A stretch of DNA of 64,000 nucleotides, taken from positions 1 through 64,000 of the forward strand of contig JAFEFS010000084.1 of the NCBI GenBank assembly GCA_018240465.1. Direction: 5' to 3'. A program made the translations under genes and the position numbers. Source of the DNA: Pseudomonadota bacterium (GTDB lineage: Bacteria > Pseudomonadota > Gammaproteobacteria > Xanthomonadales > Rhodanobacteraceae). The notes beneath the pieces were generated by a model. The model made no database searches. It saw only the letters and a list, made by a program, of their open reading frames with translations, and had not been told where the DNA came from. Positions 21,601-30,937 of this stretch are shown here, piece after piece (position 1 is the stretch's first letter; the number at the start of each line of letters is the position of its first letter).

Positions 21601-23069
21601 CCGCCGTCGCCTGGACGCGTGAAGACGCGCTGGTGGATCTCGTGCGTGCACGGCTGACCGGCCTCGGCCCCGTGCCCGCGACCGACATCGCCGCATCGCT
21701 CGGCCTGCCGCAAAACGACATCTTCCTCGCCCTGCTCGCACTCGAACGCCAGGGCTTCGTCATGCAGGGCCGCTTCACGCCGGACGCGACGACCACCGAA
21801 TGGTGCGAGCGCCACCTGCTCGCGCGCATCCACCGCTACACGGTCAATCGCCTGCGCCGCGAGATCGAGCCGGTCGAGCCGCGCGACTACCTGCGCTTCC
21901 TGTTCGAGTGGCAACGCGTCGCGCCGGGCACGCAGGTAACCGGGCCCGACGCGCTTGCCGGCGTGCTTGCCCAACTCGAAGGCTACGAGGCGCCGGCCGC
22001 GGCCTGGGAGACCGAGATTCTTCCCGCGCGCGTCGCCGGCTACGAAATTTCCTGGCTTGATGACCTGTGCCTTTCCGGCCGCGTCGTGTGGACACGCCTG
22101 CGTGCGCCCGCAGCGCGCACAGACGAAGACGATCCGCGCCCGCGCGCCGCGTCCGGCCCCGTGCGCGCGACGCCGATCGTGCTCGTGCAGCGACGCAACC
22201 TCGCGCTGTGGAATGCGCTCGGCGCGGCCGCGCGTAGTGGCCTGACCGCACTGTCTTCGCGCGCGCAGGCGGTGGCCGATGCACTACGCGAGCACGGCGC
22301 CTCGTTCTTCGACGAGTTGGCCGACGCCACACGCTTGCTGCACGCCGAACTCGAGGATGCGCTCGCCGAACTCGTCGCCGCGGGCCGGATCAATTCCGAC
22401 AGTTTCGCCGGCCTGCGCGCGCTGCTCGTGCCGGCCTCGCGCCGACCCTCACCGCAACGGCGGCGTGGGCGTGGCTCGCGCGGACTGCTCGGCATCGCCG
22501 ATGCGGGGCGCTGGTCGCTGCTGCGGCGTACGAGTACAGAAGTGGACGATTCCACGAAAGCGCAATCCAGCACGGACCGGCGTGGCGACGCCGAACAGGC
22601 GGAGCACGTCGTCCGCACGCTGCTCAAGCGCTACGGCCTGATCTGCTGGCGCCTGCTCGCACGCGAGGCGGCGTGGCTGCCGCCGTGGCGCGAGCTGCTG
22701 CGCGTCTGTCACCGCCTCGAGGCGCGCGGCGAGATTCGCGGCGGCCGCTTCATTGCCGGGCTCACCGGCGAGCAATTTGCGCTGCCGGAAGCGATCGCAC
22801 CGCTGCGTGCGATCCGCAACCGCCCGCGCGACGGCAGCCTGGTCGGCGTCTGCGGCGCCGATCCGCTCAATCTCGTCGGCCACCTGCTCGCTGACGAGCG
22901 CGTGCCGAACCTGACCAACGCGCGCGTGCTCTATCGCGACGGCGCGCCGATCGCGACGCTGGTCGCCGGCGAGTTCGCCGCGCTGGAACCGATGGACGAG
23001 GCTACGCAGTGGGTGGCGAAGAAGCGGCTGCTGCAGGGCGCGCCGGAGACGGAAACGGCTCTGCCATGA
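18663..23069 (+). CDS. lhr: Lhr, large helicase-related protein (full length)
   Basis: ATP-dependent 3'-5' DNA/RNA helicase of superfamily 2, implicated in DNA repair. 1468 residues from the ATG at 18663 (another in-frame ATG at 18612). The Lhr core has Walker A APTGSGKT (residues ~55-61), DEIH box (VIVDEIHAL), GLSATQ motif III and the QRVGRANHS motif VI. Winged-helix and Lhr-specific beta domains follow. The long C-terminal half (WRNLFEQL ... [21 protein letters not shown] ... [18 protein letters not shown]) is the extension present in E. coli-type Lhr (1538 residues) and absent from core-only forms. A basic low-complexity insert ([15 protein letters not shown]) near residue 1260 is probably a linker. 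Convergent with rpoS. Confidence 0.92.
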   Translation: MNKGASEAHNFPVPLQDFHPAVAAWFAQTFTAPTPAQVRAWPAIRSGRHTLIAAPTGSGKTLAAFLAAIDELVRAGCEGALADETRVVYVSPLKALSNDVRINLQAPLEGIRARLAELGHPDVEIRASVRTGDTPQSERQAMKRRAPHIVVTTPESLYVLLGSDSGRAMLATTRSVIVDEIHALAPCKRGAHLALSLERLDALCGRRLTRIGLSATQKPISEVAKFLVGTTEIPSPGCETIDVGFARERDLALELPPAPLSAVMSGDVWLTVYQRLAELIQAHKTTLIFVNTRRMAERLARHLSDLLGKEAVTSHHGSLAREQRLAAEQRLKRGELRALIATASLELGIDIGDVDLVCQIASPRSISTFLQRVGRANHSVDGTPKARLFPLSRDDLVECAALLDAVRRGELDTLRVERDARDVLAQQIVAEVACRECNEQELFDTIRRAYPFADLSLDAYRDTLRMLADGYTTRRGPRSAYLHRDAVNGVLRARRGARLTALTSGGAIPDTADYEVVLEPQGARIGTVHEDFAVESMAGDIFQLGNTSYRVLRVERGRLRVEDAKGAPPTLPFWLGEAPGRSDELSYSVSRLREEISMQLEFGSDTALRWLREQVGLNESGACQIVDYLGATQAALGLLPTQTQLAMERFFDESGGTQLIIHSPFGSRMNRAWGLALRKRFCRTFNFELQAAATEDAIVLSLSTSHSFPLDEVSRYLHSSTAEHVLIQALLDAPMFGLRWRWNAVTALALPRFQGGSKVPPQLQRMKSEDLLAAVFPDQVACLENIVGERRIPDHPLVAQTLHDCLHEAMDVAALLRLLRMLESGEIHIVAKDLTAPSPLAAEILNARPYAFLDDAPLEERRTQAVQSRRWGDIETTEDFGRLDAGAIACVRDEAWPEARDADELHEALMGLGFVAEVEMRDHASWRNLFEQLIVQKRATQLASSEGARVFVSAERLPQFAAILPTLRCEPSIIAPPEYAAVAWTREDALVDLVRARLTGLGPVPATDIAASLGLPQNDIFLALLALERQGFVMQGRFTPDATTTEWCERHLLARIHRYTVNRLRREIEPVEPRDYLRFLFEWQRVAPGTQVTGPDALAGVLAQLEGYEAPAAAWETEILPARVAGYEISWLDDLCLSGRVVWTRLRAPAARTDEDDPRPRAASGPVRATPIVLVQRRNLALWNALGAAARSGLTALSSRAQAVADALREHGASFFDELADATRLLHAELEDALAELVAAGRINSDSFAGLRALLVPASRRPSPQRRRGRGSRGLLGIADAGRWSLLRRTSTEVDDSTKAQSSTDRRGDAEQAEHVVRTLLKRYGLICWRLLAREAAWLPPWRELLRVCHRLEARGEIRGGRFIAGLTGEQFALPEAIAPLRAIRNRPRDGSLVGVCGADPLNLVGHLLADERVPNLTNARVLYRDGAPIATLVAGEFAALEPMDEATQWVAKKRLLQGAPETETALP

Positions 23070-23102
23070 ACAATCTTCGCTGATCCCGGCAAGGCTTTCC
23101 GC

Positions 23103-23135
23103 CGTCATTCCCGCATGCTTCCAGCGGCAATGACG
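23103..23135. repeat. CGTCATTCC-family palindrome
   Basis: CGTCATTCCCGC ... GCGGCAATGACG with an eight- to nine-base loop, between the convergent ends of lhr and rpoS. It probably protects or terminates both transcripts. Same family as the elements near 7183, 36231 and 37288. Confidence 0.6.
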
Positions 23136-23147
23136 ACCGGAAAATGT

Positions 23148-24065
23148 TCAATCGCCGTCGCCGCGATCCGCGTTCTCGCTCTCGACCAGTCCGCGCAGGC
23201 GCAGCAGCGCCTCGCTCTGAATCTGGCGCACGCGCTCGCGGGTCAGGCCGAGCTCGGCGGCGATCTCGGCGAGCGTCTGCGTGGCGTGGTCGTTGAGGCC
23301 GTAGCGCCGCTGCAACACCAGGCGCTGCCGTTCGGACAACCGCGCTAAGCAGTGCTCGATGCGCGAGTCGCGCGGTTCGCCCGCATGCGCGCGCGCCATC
23401 GCCGCGCCGGCATCGTCGACGACGAGCTGCTCGATCAGCGCGCGGTCGTCGCTCGCCGACAGCGGCGCGTCTAGCGAGGAAATGCGGTCGGTCAGGGTGA
23501 ACAGGCCGGCGATATCGGCGCCGCTGCGGCCGAGGTGGCGCGCCAGCTCGTCGATGCCCGGCATGCGCCCGAGCTCATGCGTGAGCTGGCGCCGCGCGCG
23601 CAGCACCTGGGCGAATTCGCGCAGCACATGCACGGGCAGACGCACGGTGCGGCCCTGGCTCATCAGCGCGTGCTGCACGCCGTCGCGGATCCACCAGGTC
23701 GCGTAGGTCGAGAAGCGCAGACGACGCGACGCATCGAATTTCTCCACCGCACGGATCAGGCCGAGATTGCCCTCGGCGATCAGGTCGAGCAGCGGCACGC
23801 CGCGGCCGACGTAGCCGCGCGCGATCGAGACGACGAGGCGCAGGTTCGCTTCGATCATGCGCCGGCGCGCGTCGGCATCGCCTGCGGCCACGCGTTCGGC
23901 CAGACGCAATTCGTCGTCGGCGTCGAGCAGCGGAACCAGGCCGATTTCGTTGAGATAGGCGCTGGTCGAATCGCGGGCCTCGTCGTCCTGCTGCGGCTCG
24001 ACCGCGTGGACCAGTTCGAGCAGCTCGTCCGATTCGATATCGTCGGCGCGTAGATCCGCGTTCAT
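23148..24065 (-). CDS. rpoS: RNA polymerase sigma factor RpoS (divergent region 2.4)
   Basis: Group-2 sigma-70 factor, by position and similarity the stationary-phase/stress sigma. 305 residues from the ATG at 24065 (E. coli 330). Region 1.2 ([15 protein letters not shown]), 2.1-2.3 ([39 protein letters not shown]) and 4.2 ([18 protein letters not shown]) are clear. Region 2.4 is odd: after WWIR it reads [13 protein letters not shown], whereas RpoS normally reads QTIERAIMNQTRT and sigma-70 QAITRSIADQART. The residues aligned with sigma-70 Gln437 and Thr440, which read the -12 base, are Asp and Gln. Gene order surE-pcm-yqaA-nlpD-rpoS supports identity. Confidence 0.88.
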   Translation of the reverse strand: MNADLRADDIESDELLELVHAVEPQQDDEARDSTSAYLNEIGLVPLLDADDELRLAERVAAGDADARRRMIEANLRLVVSIARGYVGRGVPLLDLIAEGNLGLIRAVEKFDASRRLRFSTYATWWIRDGVQHALMSQGRTVRLPVHVLREFAQVLRARRQLTHELGRMPGIDELARHLGRSGADIAGLFTLTDRISSLDAPLSASDDRALIEQLVVDDAGAAMARAHAGEPRDSRIEHCLARLSERQRLVLQRRYGLNDHATQTLAEIAAELGLTRERVRQIQSEALLRLRGLVESENADRGDGD

Positions 24066-24097
24066 GGGCCTAGGATAACGCGGTTGCGAAAGCAAAA

Positions 24098-24200
24098 GAA
24101 AAGATTCACCACGAAGCCGCGAAAAAAAGAGCACAAGTCCCGAATCGACTTTCTTCGTGGCTTTTCTTCGCGATCTTCGTGCCTTCGCGGCAATTCTTTT
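24098..24200. repeat. Inverted CACGAAG/CTTCGTG array between nlpD and rpoS
   Basis: The 149-base spacer carries CACCACGAAGCCGCGAAAAAAAG and, inverted, CTTTCTTCGTGGCTTTTCTTCGCG plus further TTCGTG/TTCGCG units. Transcribed, it would fold into a long imperfect hairpin upstream of rpoS. The unit resembles that in the gyrA-gtrA spacer. Confidence 0.6.
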
Positions 24201-24214
24201 GAGCTTCTCGACGC

Positions 24215-25270
24215 TCAGCGAGGCGGAAGGTAGTCCAGCGGATTGACCGGCTTGCCGTTCTTGCGGATCTCGAAATGCAGTTCGTCGCGGCTGGCGCTGC
24301 TCGAACCCATTTCGGCGATCTGCTGGCCGGCGCGTACCTTCTCGCCCTCGGCGACGAGGCGCCTGCGGTTGTGGCCGTAGGCGGAAAGGAAACTTGCGTT
24401 GTGCTTGACAATGATGAGCTCGCCGTAGCCGAGCAGGCCGTTGCCGCTGTAGACGACTTCGCCGTCGGCCGCGGCGAGTACCGGGTCGCCCGCGGCGCCG
24501 GCGATGTCGACGCCTTGCCTGGTCTGGTCGCCGGCGACGTAGCCACCGACCATCTTGCCGCCGCTCGGCCAACGCCAGACAACGCCGCCGACATTGGACG
24601 CCGCGGATTCGACCACCGGTTTCGCCGGCGGCGGCTCTGCCGCGGGAACCTTGGCCGCGGGCGGCGGCATTGCGATCGCGACGGGCGCCACCGGTTCCGC
24701 GGGCGGCGGCGCAGTCTGCGGTGCGGGCTTCGACACCGTGGACTGCGTCGACGCAGCCGGTTCGGATTGGGCGGGAGCCGACGTGACGGATTCGTTCGGC
24801 ACGTCCTCGAACATGCTCGTGCTTTTCGGCGCCGGAGCCGGCGTTGCGGCGACGGCGGGGCCGGAGGCGGGCGTTGGCGTGTGTGCCGCATCCGCGTGCC
24901 GTGCCGACGCATGGGCATTGGCCGTCGCGACCTGCGCGCCGGGCGGGCTGAGGCGGATTTCCTCGCCGACGAGAATCTTGTACTGCGGTGCGGCGATGCC
25001 GTTCCACTGCGCCACGTCGCGATAGTCGAGGCCGCGCTTGAATGCGATCGAGTACAGCGTATCGCCCCTGACCACGCGGTAGCTGCCGCCCGGTGGCGTG
25101 GCCGCGCGCGCGGACTGCGGCGACTGCAGCGACGGCGACTCACCGATCGAGCGATCCTCGACGTCGGCAGGATCGGTGGCGCAACCGGCCAGCCATGCGG
25201 CGCCGACCACGACCAGTGCGGGCCAGTGCCTGTTGCGGGATTTGCCGAAGATCGCCTTGATCGTTTGCAT
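24215..25270 (-). CDS. nlpD: NlpD-type lipoprotein, amidase activator
   Basis: Outer-membrane lipoprotein that activates a cell-wall amidase (AmiC in E. coli) at the septum. 351 residues from the ATG at 25270. Lipobox WLAGC, a LysM peptidoglycan-binding domain ([18 protein letters not shown] to GEEIRLSPP), a ~130-residue Pro/Ala/Thr-rich spacer and a C-terminal M23/LytM domain. The metal ligands are missing: RQGVDIAG replaces H-x-GxDI and DELHFEIR replaces HLHFE, as in catalytically dead NlpD/EnvC regulators. Stop is 149 bases before rpoS; in E. coli an rpoS promoter lies inside nlpD. Confidence 0.9.
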   Translation of the reverse strand: MQTIKAIFGKSRNRHWPALVVVGAAWLAGCATDPADVEDRSIGESPSLQSPQSARAATPPGGSYRVVRGDTLYSIAFKRGLDYRDVAQWNGIAAPQYKILVGEEIRLSPPGAQVATANAHASARHADAAHTPTPASGPAVAATPAPAPKSTSMFEDVPNESVTSAPAQSEPAASTQSTVSKPAPQTAPPPAEPVAPVAIAMPPPAAKVPAAEPPPAKPVVESAASNVGGVVWRWPSGGKMVGGYVAGDQTRQGVDIAGAAGDPVLAAADGEVVYSGNGLLGYGELIIVKHNASFLSAYGHNRRRLVAEGEKVRAGQQIAEMGSSSASRDELHFEIRKNGKPVNPLDYLPPR

Positions 25271-25293
25271 TCCGGGTGCCTGCCTCACGCCGC

Positions 25294-25893
25294 CTATCGG
25301 TGCAGGAACTTGAAATACACCACAGCAAGGACAACCAAAGCAAGCAATCCCCAGCCGATCCATTCGACCCATTTATGCACGGTTTGCTCGGCCTTCTCGC
25401 CACCGAGACGGATCGTTCCGCAGAGCAGATAGACGCGCTTGCCGCGGCCGACGATCATCGCGGCGAGAAACGCCCAGATCGGCACGCCGACGATGCCCGA
25501 CGACCAGGCAATGATCTTCATCGGGATCGGCAGGAAGCCCCCGCCGACGAGCAGCCAGAACACTTCCCAGCCACCGAGACCGCGCAGTTTGGAGACGTAG
25601 CTGTCGATGGCCGGCAGCCAGCCGAGGTCGTCGAGCAGCGGCCGCAGGAGTTCGAAACCATAGTGGCCCATCAGATAGCCGATGATCGACCCCAACGTGG
25701 AGAAGAGCAGGCTCAGGCTGGCATAACGCGCCCAGCGTTCCGGCTTCGCCAGCGTCATCGGCGCGAGCATGATTTCGGGCATCAGCGGAAAGATGAAGGC
25801 CTCGACGAAGCTGATGCCCATCAGATAGCGCTCGGCGAGCGGATGCATCGCCCAGACCAGGGCTTTTTCGTAGATCGGTTTGAACAGATTCAA
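25294..25893 (-). CDS. YqaA/DedA-family inner-membrane protein
   Basis: 199 residues, four to five hydrophobic helices. The SNARE-associated (DedA/VTT-like) pattern is visible: FVEAFIFPLMPEIMLAPM, then GSIIGYLMGHYGFELLRP, then GGGFLPIPMKIIAWSSGIVGVP with the conserved Gly/Pro helix break. YqaA-type members occur between pcm and nlpD in this order of bacteria, as here. Relatives affect lipid flipping and membrane homeostasis; the exact substrate is unknown. Confidence 0.85.
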   Translation of the reverse strand: MNLFKPIYEKALVWAMHPLAERYLMGISFVEAFIFPLMPEIMLAPMTLAKPERWARYASLSLLFSTLGSIIGYLMGHYGFELLRPLLDDLGWLPAIDSYVSKLRGLGGWEVFWLLVGGGFLPIPMKIIAWSSGIVGVPIWAFLAAMIVGRGKRVYLLCGTIRLGGEKAEQTVHKWVEWIGWGLLALVVLAVVYFKFLHR

Positions 25894-26018
25894 AGCGGTA
25901 TTCCCAGGAAAATGCGAATGGTCAGCGGTTTGCGTTGAGCGGTACGCGGGAAACCCGGCGGACCCACACGCTTTTGGTCCTTCCGCCCACCGCTTGCTGC
26001 TGCCCGCGCTCTATTTTT

Positions 26019-26729
26019 CTACACCAGGCCACCGAGCAGCGGCACGAAGCTGACGTCGCCGAGCGATTCGCCGACCCACATCGCGCCCGTCTCCTTTTCG
26101 ACGAGGCGATAGCGCAACAGCTTCTGCACGCCGGGCTTGCCGACCGGCGCGACGAGCACGCCGTCGGGCGCGAGCTGGTCGAACAGTTCCGGCCGCAGTG
26201 CGTCGTCGGCCGCGGTGAGGACGATCGCGTCGTACGGCGCGTGCTCGGCCCAGCCGAGTTTGCCGTCGGCATGTTTCGAGCGGATGTTGTCGATGCCGAG
26301 TTTGCGGAAGCGGCGGCGCGCGTTGCGCAGCAGCTCGTCGATGCGCTCGACCGTGTATACATTTTCCACGAGCGCGGCCAGCACCGCGGCCTGATAACCG
26401 GAGCCAGTGCCGATTTCGAGTACCTTTTTCGGCACGGCGTACTCGATCAGCGCCTCGGTCATGCGCGCGACGACCCACGGCTGCGAAATCGTCTGCGCGC
26501 GACCTATCGGCAGTGCATCGTCCTCGTAGGCCCGCGAGGCCAACGCTTCCTCGATGAACAGGTGGCGCGGCAGCACGCGCATGACGTCGAGCACGCGCCG
26601 GTCGGCGATCGGTTTGCGCGCATCGTTGGGCAGACGCGTGGCGAGCCGGTCGATCAGGCGATCGCGCGCGCGCTGGCTGGTCATGCCCAGGCCACGCACC
26701 TCTGGAGTCAACCGCTGCATCATCGTCAC
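26019..26729 (-). CDS. pcm: Protein-L-isoaspartate O-methyltransferase
   Basis: SAM-dependent repair methyltransferase acting on L-isoaspartyl residues in aged proteins. The N-terminus [14 protein letters not shown], the active-site region [19 protein letters not shown] and SAM motif I ([18 protein letters not shown]) are intact. The GTG at 26729 overlaps the surE stop (GTGA) and gives 236 residues; ATGs at 26723 and 26720 are alternatives only two or three codons later. The coupling with surE is usual and ties two stress-survival functions to the rpoS locus. Confidence 0.93.
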   Translation of the reverse strand: MTMMQRLTPEVRGLGMTSQRARDRLIDRLATRLPNDARKPIADRRVLDVMRVLPRHLFIEEALASRAYEDDALPIGRAQTISQPWVVARMTEALIEYAVPKKVLEIGTGSGYQAAVLAALVENVYTVERIDELLRNARRRFRKLGIDNIRSKHADGKLGWAEHAPYDAIVLTAADDALRPELFDQLAPDGVLVAPVGKPGVQKLLRYRLVEKETGAMWVGESLGDVSFVPLLGGLV

Positions 26730-27502
26730 GCGGCCGGATCCAGCTGCAGCGTCAGCGAAGCGACCCAGCTCGACACCTTTTCCAGCGCCTGGAAGCGGGT
26801 CAGGTCGACGTGGATCGGCGTGATCGAGATATAGCCCTGGCGCACCGCGTGGAAATCGGTGCCGGGGCCGTCGTCGTCGACCTCGCCCGCGGGCCCGATC
26901 CACCACAGCGGCCGCCCACGCGGATCGACCTGTTTGATGCACGGCGCCGAGCGGTGACGCTTGCCGAGTCGGGTCACGGCGAAGCCGCGCAACTCGTGCC
27001 AGGGCAGGTCGGGCACGTTCACATTGAGGATCGTGTCGGCCGGCAGCGGATCGACGACGAGCCGGCGCATGATCGCAAGCGTCGCCTGCGCCGCGCTGTC
27101 GAAATGATGGCCGCTGTCCTCGCCGGTCACGAGCGACACGGCGATCGCGGGCAGGCCGAGAAAACGCCCTTCCATCGCCGCGGATACGGTGCCCGAATAG
27201 ATCACGTCGTCGCCGAGGTTGCAGGCGTTGTTGATGCCGGAGACGACGATGTCCGGGTCCTTGTCGAGCATGCCGCACAGCGCGAGGTGCACGCAGTCGG
27301 TCGGCGTGCCGGCGACGCGGTAGCGGTTGGTGTCGAGCCTGGCGACGCGGATCGGCTGGTCCAGCGTCAGCGAATTGCTCGCGCCGGAGCGGTCGCGGTC
27401 AGGCGCGACGACGATGACTTCGCCGGCCGCCGCGAGCGCGCGCGCGAGTACGGCTATGCCCGGCGCTTCCACGCCGTCGTCGTTGCTTACCAATACCCGC
27501 AT
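26726..27502 (-). CDS. surE: 5'/3'-nucleotidase SurE
   Basis: Metal-dependent survival protein that dephosphorylates nucleoside monophosphates. 258 residues from the ATG at 27502, which gives the conserved start [16 protein letters not shown]; the frame extends 23 codons upstream without similarity. Metal-binding Asp-Asp in SNDDG, the loop [15 protein letters not shown], Asn in [26 protein letters not shown]. First gene of surE-pcm-yqaA-nlpD-rpoS. Confidence 0.95.
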   Translation of the reverse strand: MRVLVSNDDGVEAPGIAVLARALAAAGEVIVVAPDRDRSGASNSLTLDQPIRVARLDTNRYRVAGTPTDCVHLALCGMLDKDPDIVVSGINNACNLGDDVIYSGTVSAAMEGRFLGLPAIAVSLVTGEDSGHHFDSAAQATLAIMRRLVVDPLPADTILNVNVPDLPWHELRGFAVTRLGKRHRSAPCIKQVDPRGRPLWWIGPAGEVDDDGPGTDFHAVRQGYISITPIHVDLTRFQALEKVSSWVASLTLQLDPAA

Positions 27503-27907
27503 GTCCTCGCTCGCGCCCCGAAGTAGTACCGCGCGCCAGCGCGGTCTCTTGTCCTGTACGTAAGCGTTCATTGTAGCGGAGGCAGGAAACGTTTAGCACT
27601 CGCTGCGCGATTGCGCGGAAGTGGAACGCCCGCGCAATCGCGCGCAACGGTTCCGAACACACCGCGATTTCGCGGCCGTTGCGAGGGATTCCTCGTGTGC
27701 GGGGCCGCCCTCGGCGCACGCGGCGGCGGCTTGGCCGGAGCGGACGCGACGCGCTTTGCAGGAACGGCCTGGATCGTCGCCAACCTTTCACGGAATTAAT
27801 GTCCAATCCGGCCGCCTAGCGTATAATTCGCGGCCCGCGAACGGCTGCCTTCCTGGCCGCGGTTTCACAGGCACGGTCGCGCCCGCCCCCATTGCCGGTA
27901 CGTCAGC
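27503..27907. other. Divergent intergenic region surE / sucA with a 14-bp hairpin
   Basis: 405 bases between divergent genes. A perfect 14-bp inverted repeat, GCGCGATTGCGCGG (27605-27618) and CCGCGCAATCGCGC (27630-27643), surrounds an 11-base loop ~100 bases before surE. No U-tract follows on either strand. A TATAAT at 27822 serves sucA. A 71-codon minus-strand frame (TTG start) at 27568-27783 is not convincing as a gene. Confidence 0.55.
27822..27827 (+). promoter_or_regulatory. -10 element of the sucA promoter
   Basis: TATAAT in GCGTATAATTCG, 80 bases before the sucA start. The -35 region at 17-base spacing (ATGTCC) is poor. Confidence 0.45.
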
Positions 27908-30793
27908 GTGAGCGTCAATCTCCTCAAGGAATTCTCCGAATCCTCGCAACTTTCCGGAGGCAATGCCGCCTTCATCGAGGATCTGTACGACAGCTACCTG
28001 CGCGATCCCTCCTCGGTCGCGCCAGAGTGGAAGAAATATTTCGACACGTTCCGGGGCCGCGAGGCCGGCGACCAGCCGCACGGCGACGCGGTCGTGCGCA
28101 TCGAGCAGGCGCAGAAGGTCAACGGCCGCGCGGTGCTGCTCGCCACCGGCCCGCTGACCGACGCGGTCAGCCAGAAACAGACCGGCGTATCGCGCCTGGT
28201 CACCGCGTACCGTTCGCGCGGCCATCTCGCCGCCAGGCTCGACCCGCTCGACATGGAAGGCACCTACCCTGCCGCCGACCTCGAGGAAATCGGCCTGCTG
28301 CCGCGCCCGGGTGCGCCCGACCTCGATCCGTCCTGGCACGGCCTCGGCGCCGTCGACATGAACAGCGAATTCAACACCGGCTTCCTCGGCGGCCCGCCCA
28401 GGCTCAGGCTCGGTGAACTGCTCGAGCGCTTGAAGAAAACCTACGCTGGCAGCATCGGCGCCGAGTTCATGCACATCCGCGACGCCGACGAGCGGCGTTG
28501 GGTGCACCAGCAGTTCGAAAGCGCGGGCGGCGACTACGGGCTCGCCGCGGATGAAAAGAAAAAGCTGCTCGAGCACCTGGTCCAGGCCGACGGCCTCGAA
28601 CGCTACCTGCACACGAAATACGTCGGCCAGAAGCGCTTCTCGCTCGAGGGCGGCGACAGCCTGATTCCGATGGTCGCCGAACTGGTCAAGCGCGGCGCCG
28701 CCAACGGGGTCAAGGATCTCGTCCTCGGCATGGCCCACCGCGGCCGCCTCAACGTGCTGGTCAACATTCTCGGCAAGGCACCGCAGAAGCTGTTCGCCGA
28801 ATTCGAGGGCAAGTTCGACCATCCGGACGACCCGGCGCATTCGGGCGACGTGAAATACCACATGGGTTTCTCCGCCGACCTGAAGAGCGGCGACAAGACC
28901 ATGCACGTCGTGCTCGCGTTCAACCCTTCGCACCTAGAGATCGTCAACCCGGTGGTCGTCGGCTCCGTACGCGCACGCCAGACGCATCGCAGCGACCGCG
29001 ACCACCATCAGGTGTTGCCCGTGCTGATCCATGGCGACTCGGCCTTCGCCGGCCAGGGCGTGAACATGGAACTGTTCAACATGTCGCAGACGCGCGGCTT
29101 CGGCGTCGGCGGCACGATCCACATCGTCGTCAACAACCAGGTCGGCTTCACCACGTCCAACCCGCACGACACGCGCTCGACGCTGTATTGCACCGACGTC
29201 GCCAAGATGGTCAACGCGCCGGTGTTCCACGTCAACGGCGACGATCCCGAGGCCGTGCTGTTCGTCACCCGCCTCGCCTTCGACTACCGCTCCCGGTTCC
29301 ACCGCGACGTGGTCATCGACCTGGTCTGTTATCGCCGCCACGGCCACAACGAAGCCGACGAGCCGTCAGCGACGCAGCCGCTGATGTACAAGATCATCAA
29401 GTCGCGGCCGCCGGCGCGCGACATCTACGCCAAGCGGCTCGAGGCCGAAGGCACGATCGCCGGGGGCGACGCGCAGGAACTCGTCGACACCTATCGCGCC
29501 AAGCTCGAAGCCGGCCAGCCGATTCCCGCGCTCGATTCGAACTTCAAGGATGCGTTCGCGATCGACTGGACGCGCCACCTCGACGCTTCGCTCGACCAAG
29601 CGGTCGACACCGGCGTGCCCAAGGACAAGCTCGCCGCGCTCAACGCGAAGATCCTCGACGTGCCGAAGGACTTCACCCTGCAGGCGCAGGTCGGCAAGGT
29701 CTATGACGCGCGCGCCAAGATGGCTGCCGGCACGCAGCCGATGGACTGGGGCTTCGCCGAGAACCTCGCCTACGCCACGCTGATCGATGCCGGCTACGAC
29801 CTGCGTCTGGTCGGCCAGGACGTCGGCCGCGGCACGTTCTCGCACCGCCACGCCGTGCTGCACGACCAGAACAGCGGCCGCGACATCACGATGTTGACCC
29901 GCGTGCGCGACGGCGCCACGGTCGCGGTGATCGACTCGTTGCTCAGCGAGGAAGCGGTGATGGCGTTCGAGTACGGCTACTCGACGTCCGAGCCGCGCAC
30001 GCTCGTGCTCTGGGAAGGACAGTTCGGCGACTTCGCCAACGGCGCGCAGGTCGTCATCGACCAGTTCATCTCCTCGGGTGAAGCGAAATGGTCGCGCTTC
30101 TCGGGCCTCGTGCTGCTGTTGCCGCACGGCTACGAGGGCCAGGGTCCGGAACATTCCTCGGCACGCCTGGAACGCTACCTGCAGTTGTGCGCGCTCGAGA
30201 ACATGCAGGTCGTCGTGCCGACCACGCCCGCGCAGATGTTCCACCTGCTGCGCCGGCAGATGCTGCGCGACGTGCGCAAGCCGCTCGTGGTGATGACGCC
30301 GAAGTCGCTGCTGCGTCATCCGCTCGCGGTGTCGACGCTCGACGATCTTTCCAGCGGCAGCTTCCAACTCGTCATCGCCGATTCGACCGCGAAGGACGCG
30401 AAAGCGGTCAAGCGCATCGTGTTCTGTTCGGGCAAGGTCTACTACGACCTCGTCCAGGAAGCCGCGAAGCGCAAGCTCGGCGACGTCGCCATCGTGCGCG
30501 TCGAACAGCTCTATCCGTTCCCGCGCCCGCAGGTGCAGGCCGAGCTGGCCAGGTATCCCAACGTGCAGGAAGTCGTCTGGTGCCAGGAAGAGCCGCAGAA
30601 CCAGGGCGCGTGGTATCAGATCAAGCATCACCTCGCCGCGTGTATCGGCGACGAACACACGCTGCACTACGCCGGCCGCACGCGCTCGCCGGCTCCGGCC
30701 TGCGGCCACTTGAGCACGCACATCGCCGAGCAGGCCAAGCTCGTCGAGGACGCGCTGGTCAAGGCTCCGGGCGACGACTACTCGGCGGATTGA
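27908..30793 (+). CDS. sucA: 2-oxoglutarate dehydrogenase E1 component
   Basis: Thiamine-diphosphate enzyme decarboxylating 2-oxoglutarate and passing succinyl to the lipoyl group of SucB (TCA cycle). 961 residues from a GTG at 27908 (E. coli 933). Conserved N-terminal peripheral-subunit segment (FIEDLYDSYLRDPSSVAPEWK), HRGRLNVLVNILGK, the HGDSAFAGQGVNMELFNMS region, the ThDP motif GDDPEAVLFVTRLAF...CYRRHGHNEADEPS, and C-terminal EHSSARLERYLQLC. It heads sucA-sucB-lpdA; a 144-base spacer with an inverted array separates it from sucB. Confidence 0.97.
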   Translation: MSVNLLKEFSESSQLSGGNAAFIEDLYDSYLRDPSSVAPEWKKYFDTFRGREAGDQPHGDAVVRIEQAQKVNGRAVLLATGPLTDAVSQKQTGVSRLVTAYRSRGHLAARLDPLDMEGTYPAADLEEIGLLPRPGAPDLDPSWHGLGAVDMNSEFNTGFLGGPPRLRLGELLERLKKTYAGSIGAEFMHIRDADERRWVHQQFESAGGDYGLAADEKKKLLEHLVQADGLERYLHTKYVGQKRFSLEGGDSLIPMVAELVKRGAANGVKDLVLGMAHRGRLNVLVNILGKAPQKLFAEFEGKFDHPDDPAHSGDVKYHMGFSADLKSGDKTMHVVLAFNPSHLEIVNPVVVGSVRARQTHRSDRDHHQVLPVLIHGDSAFAGQGVNMELFNMSQTRGFGVGGTIHIVVNNQVGFTTSNPHDTRSTLYCTDVAKMVNAPVFHVNGDDPEAVLFVTRLAFDYRSRFHRDVVIDLVCYRRHGHNEADEPSATQPLMYKIIKSRPPARDIYAKRLEAEGTIAGGDAQELVDTYRAKLEAGQPIPALDSNFKDAFAIDWTRHLDASLDQAVDTGVPKDKLAALNAKILDVPKDFTLQAQVGKVYDARAKMAAGTQPMDWGFAENLAYATLIDAGYDLRLVGQDVGRGTFSHRHAVLHDQNSGRDITMLTRVRDGATVAVIDSLLSEEAVMAFEYGYSTSEPRTLVLWEGQFGDFANGAQVVIDQFISSGEAKWSRFSGLVLLLPHGYEGQGPEHSSARLERYLQLCALENMQVVVPTTPAQMFHLLRRQMLRDVRKPLVVMTPKSLLRHPLAVSTLDDLSSGSFQLVIADSTAKDAKAVKRIVFCSGKVYYDLVQEAAKRKLGDVAIVRVEQLYPFPRPQVQAELARYPNVQEVVWCQEEPQNQGAWYQIKHHLAACIGDEHTLHYAGRTRSPAPACGHLSTHIAEQAKLVEDALVKAPGDDYSAD

Positions 30794-30808
30794 CCAAAAA
30801 AGCATTGA

Positions 30809-30913
30809 CCGCGGATCAGAGCGGATGAAAGACGACGAGAGCCGGCAAAGCTCTGAATTGAAAAAGCTCGATCCGCTCCTATCCGATTTGATCCGCCTTT
30901 CTCCGCGTTAAAA
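30809..30913. repeat. Inverted CGCGGAT array between sucA and sucB
   Basis: Left arm CCGCGGATCAGAGCGGAT, right arm GATCCGCTCCTATCC-GATTTGATCCGCC then TCTCCGCG: repeated GCGGAT units facing each other across ~50 bases. In the mRNA they would form a long hairpin between the E1 and E2 cistrons. Confidence 0.65.
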
Positions 30914-30937
30914 AATTTTCTTTTCCAAGGACGCCTC

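Noticed and set aside
24106..25143. 345-codon Arg/Ser/Pro-rich frame overlapping nlpD
   Set aside because: Same-strand alternative frame of the lipoprotein gene; no start site or family.
27568..27783. 71-codon minus-strand frame upstream of surE
   Set aside because: TTG start with the AAAGG only two bases away, second half composed of the hairpin sequence; not credible as a gene.
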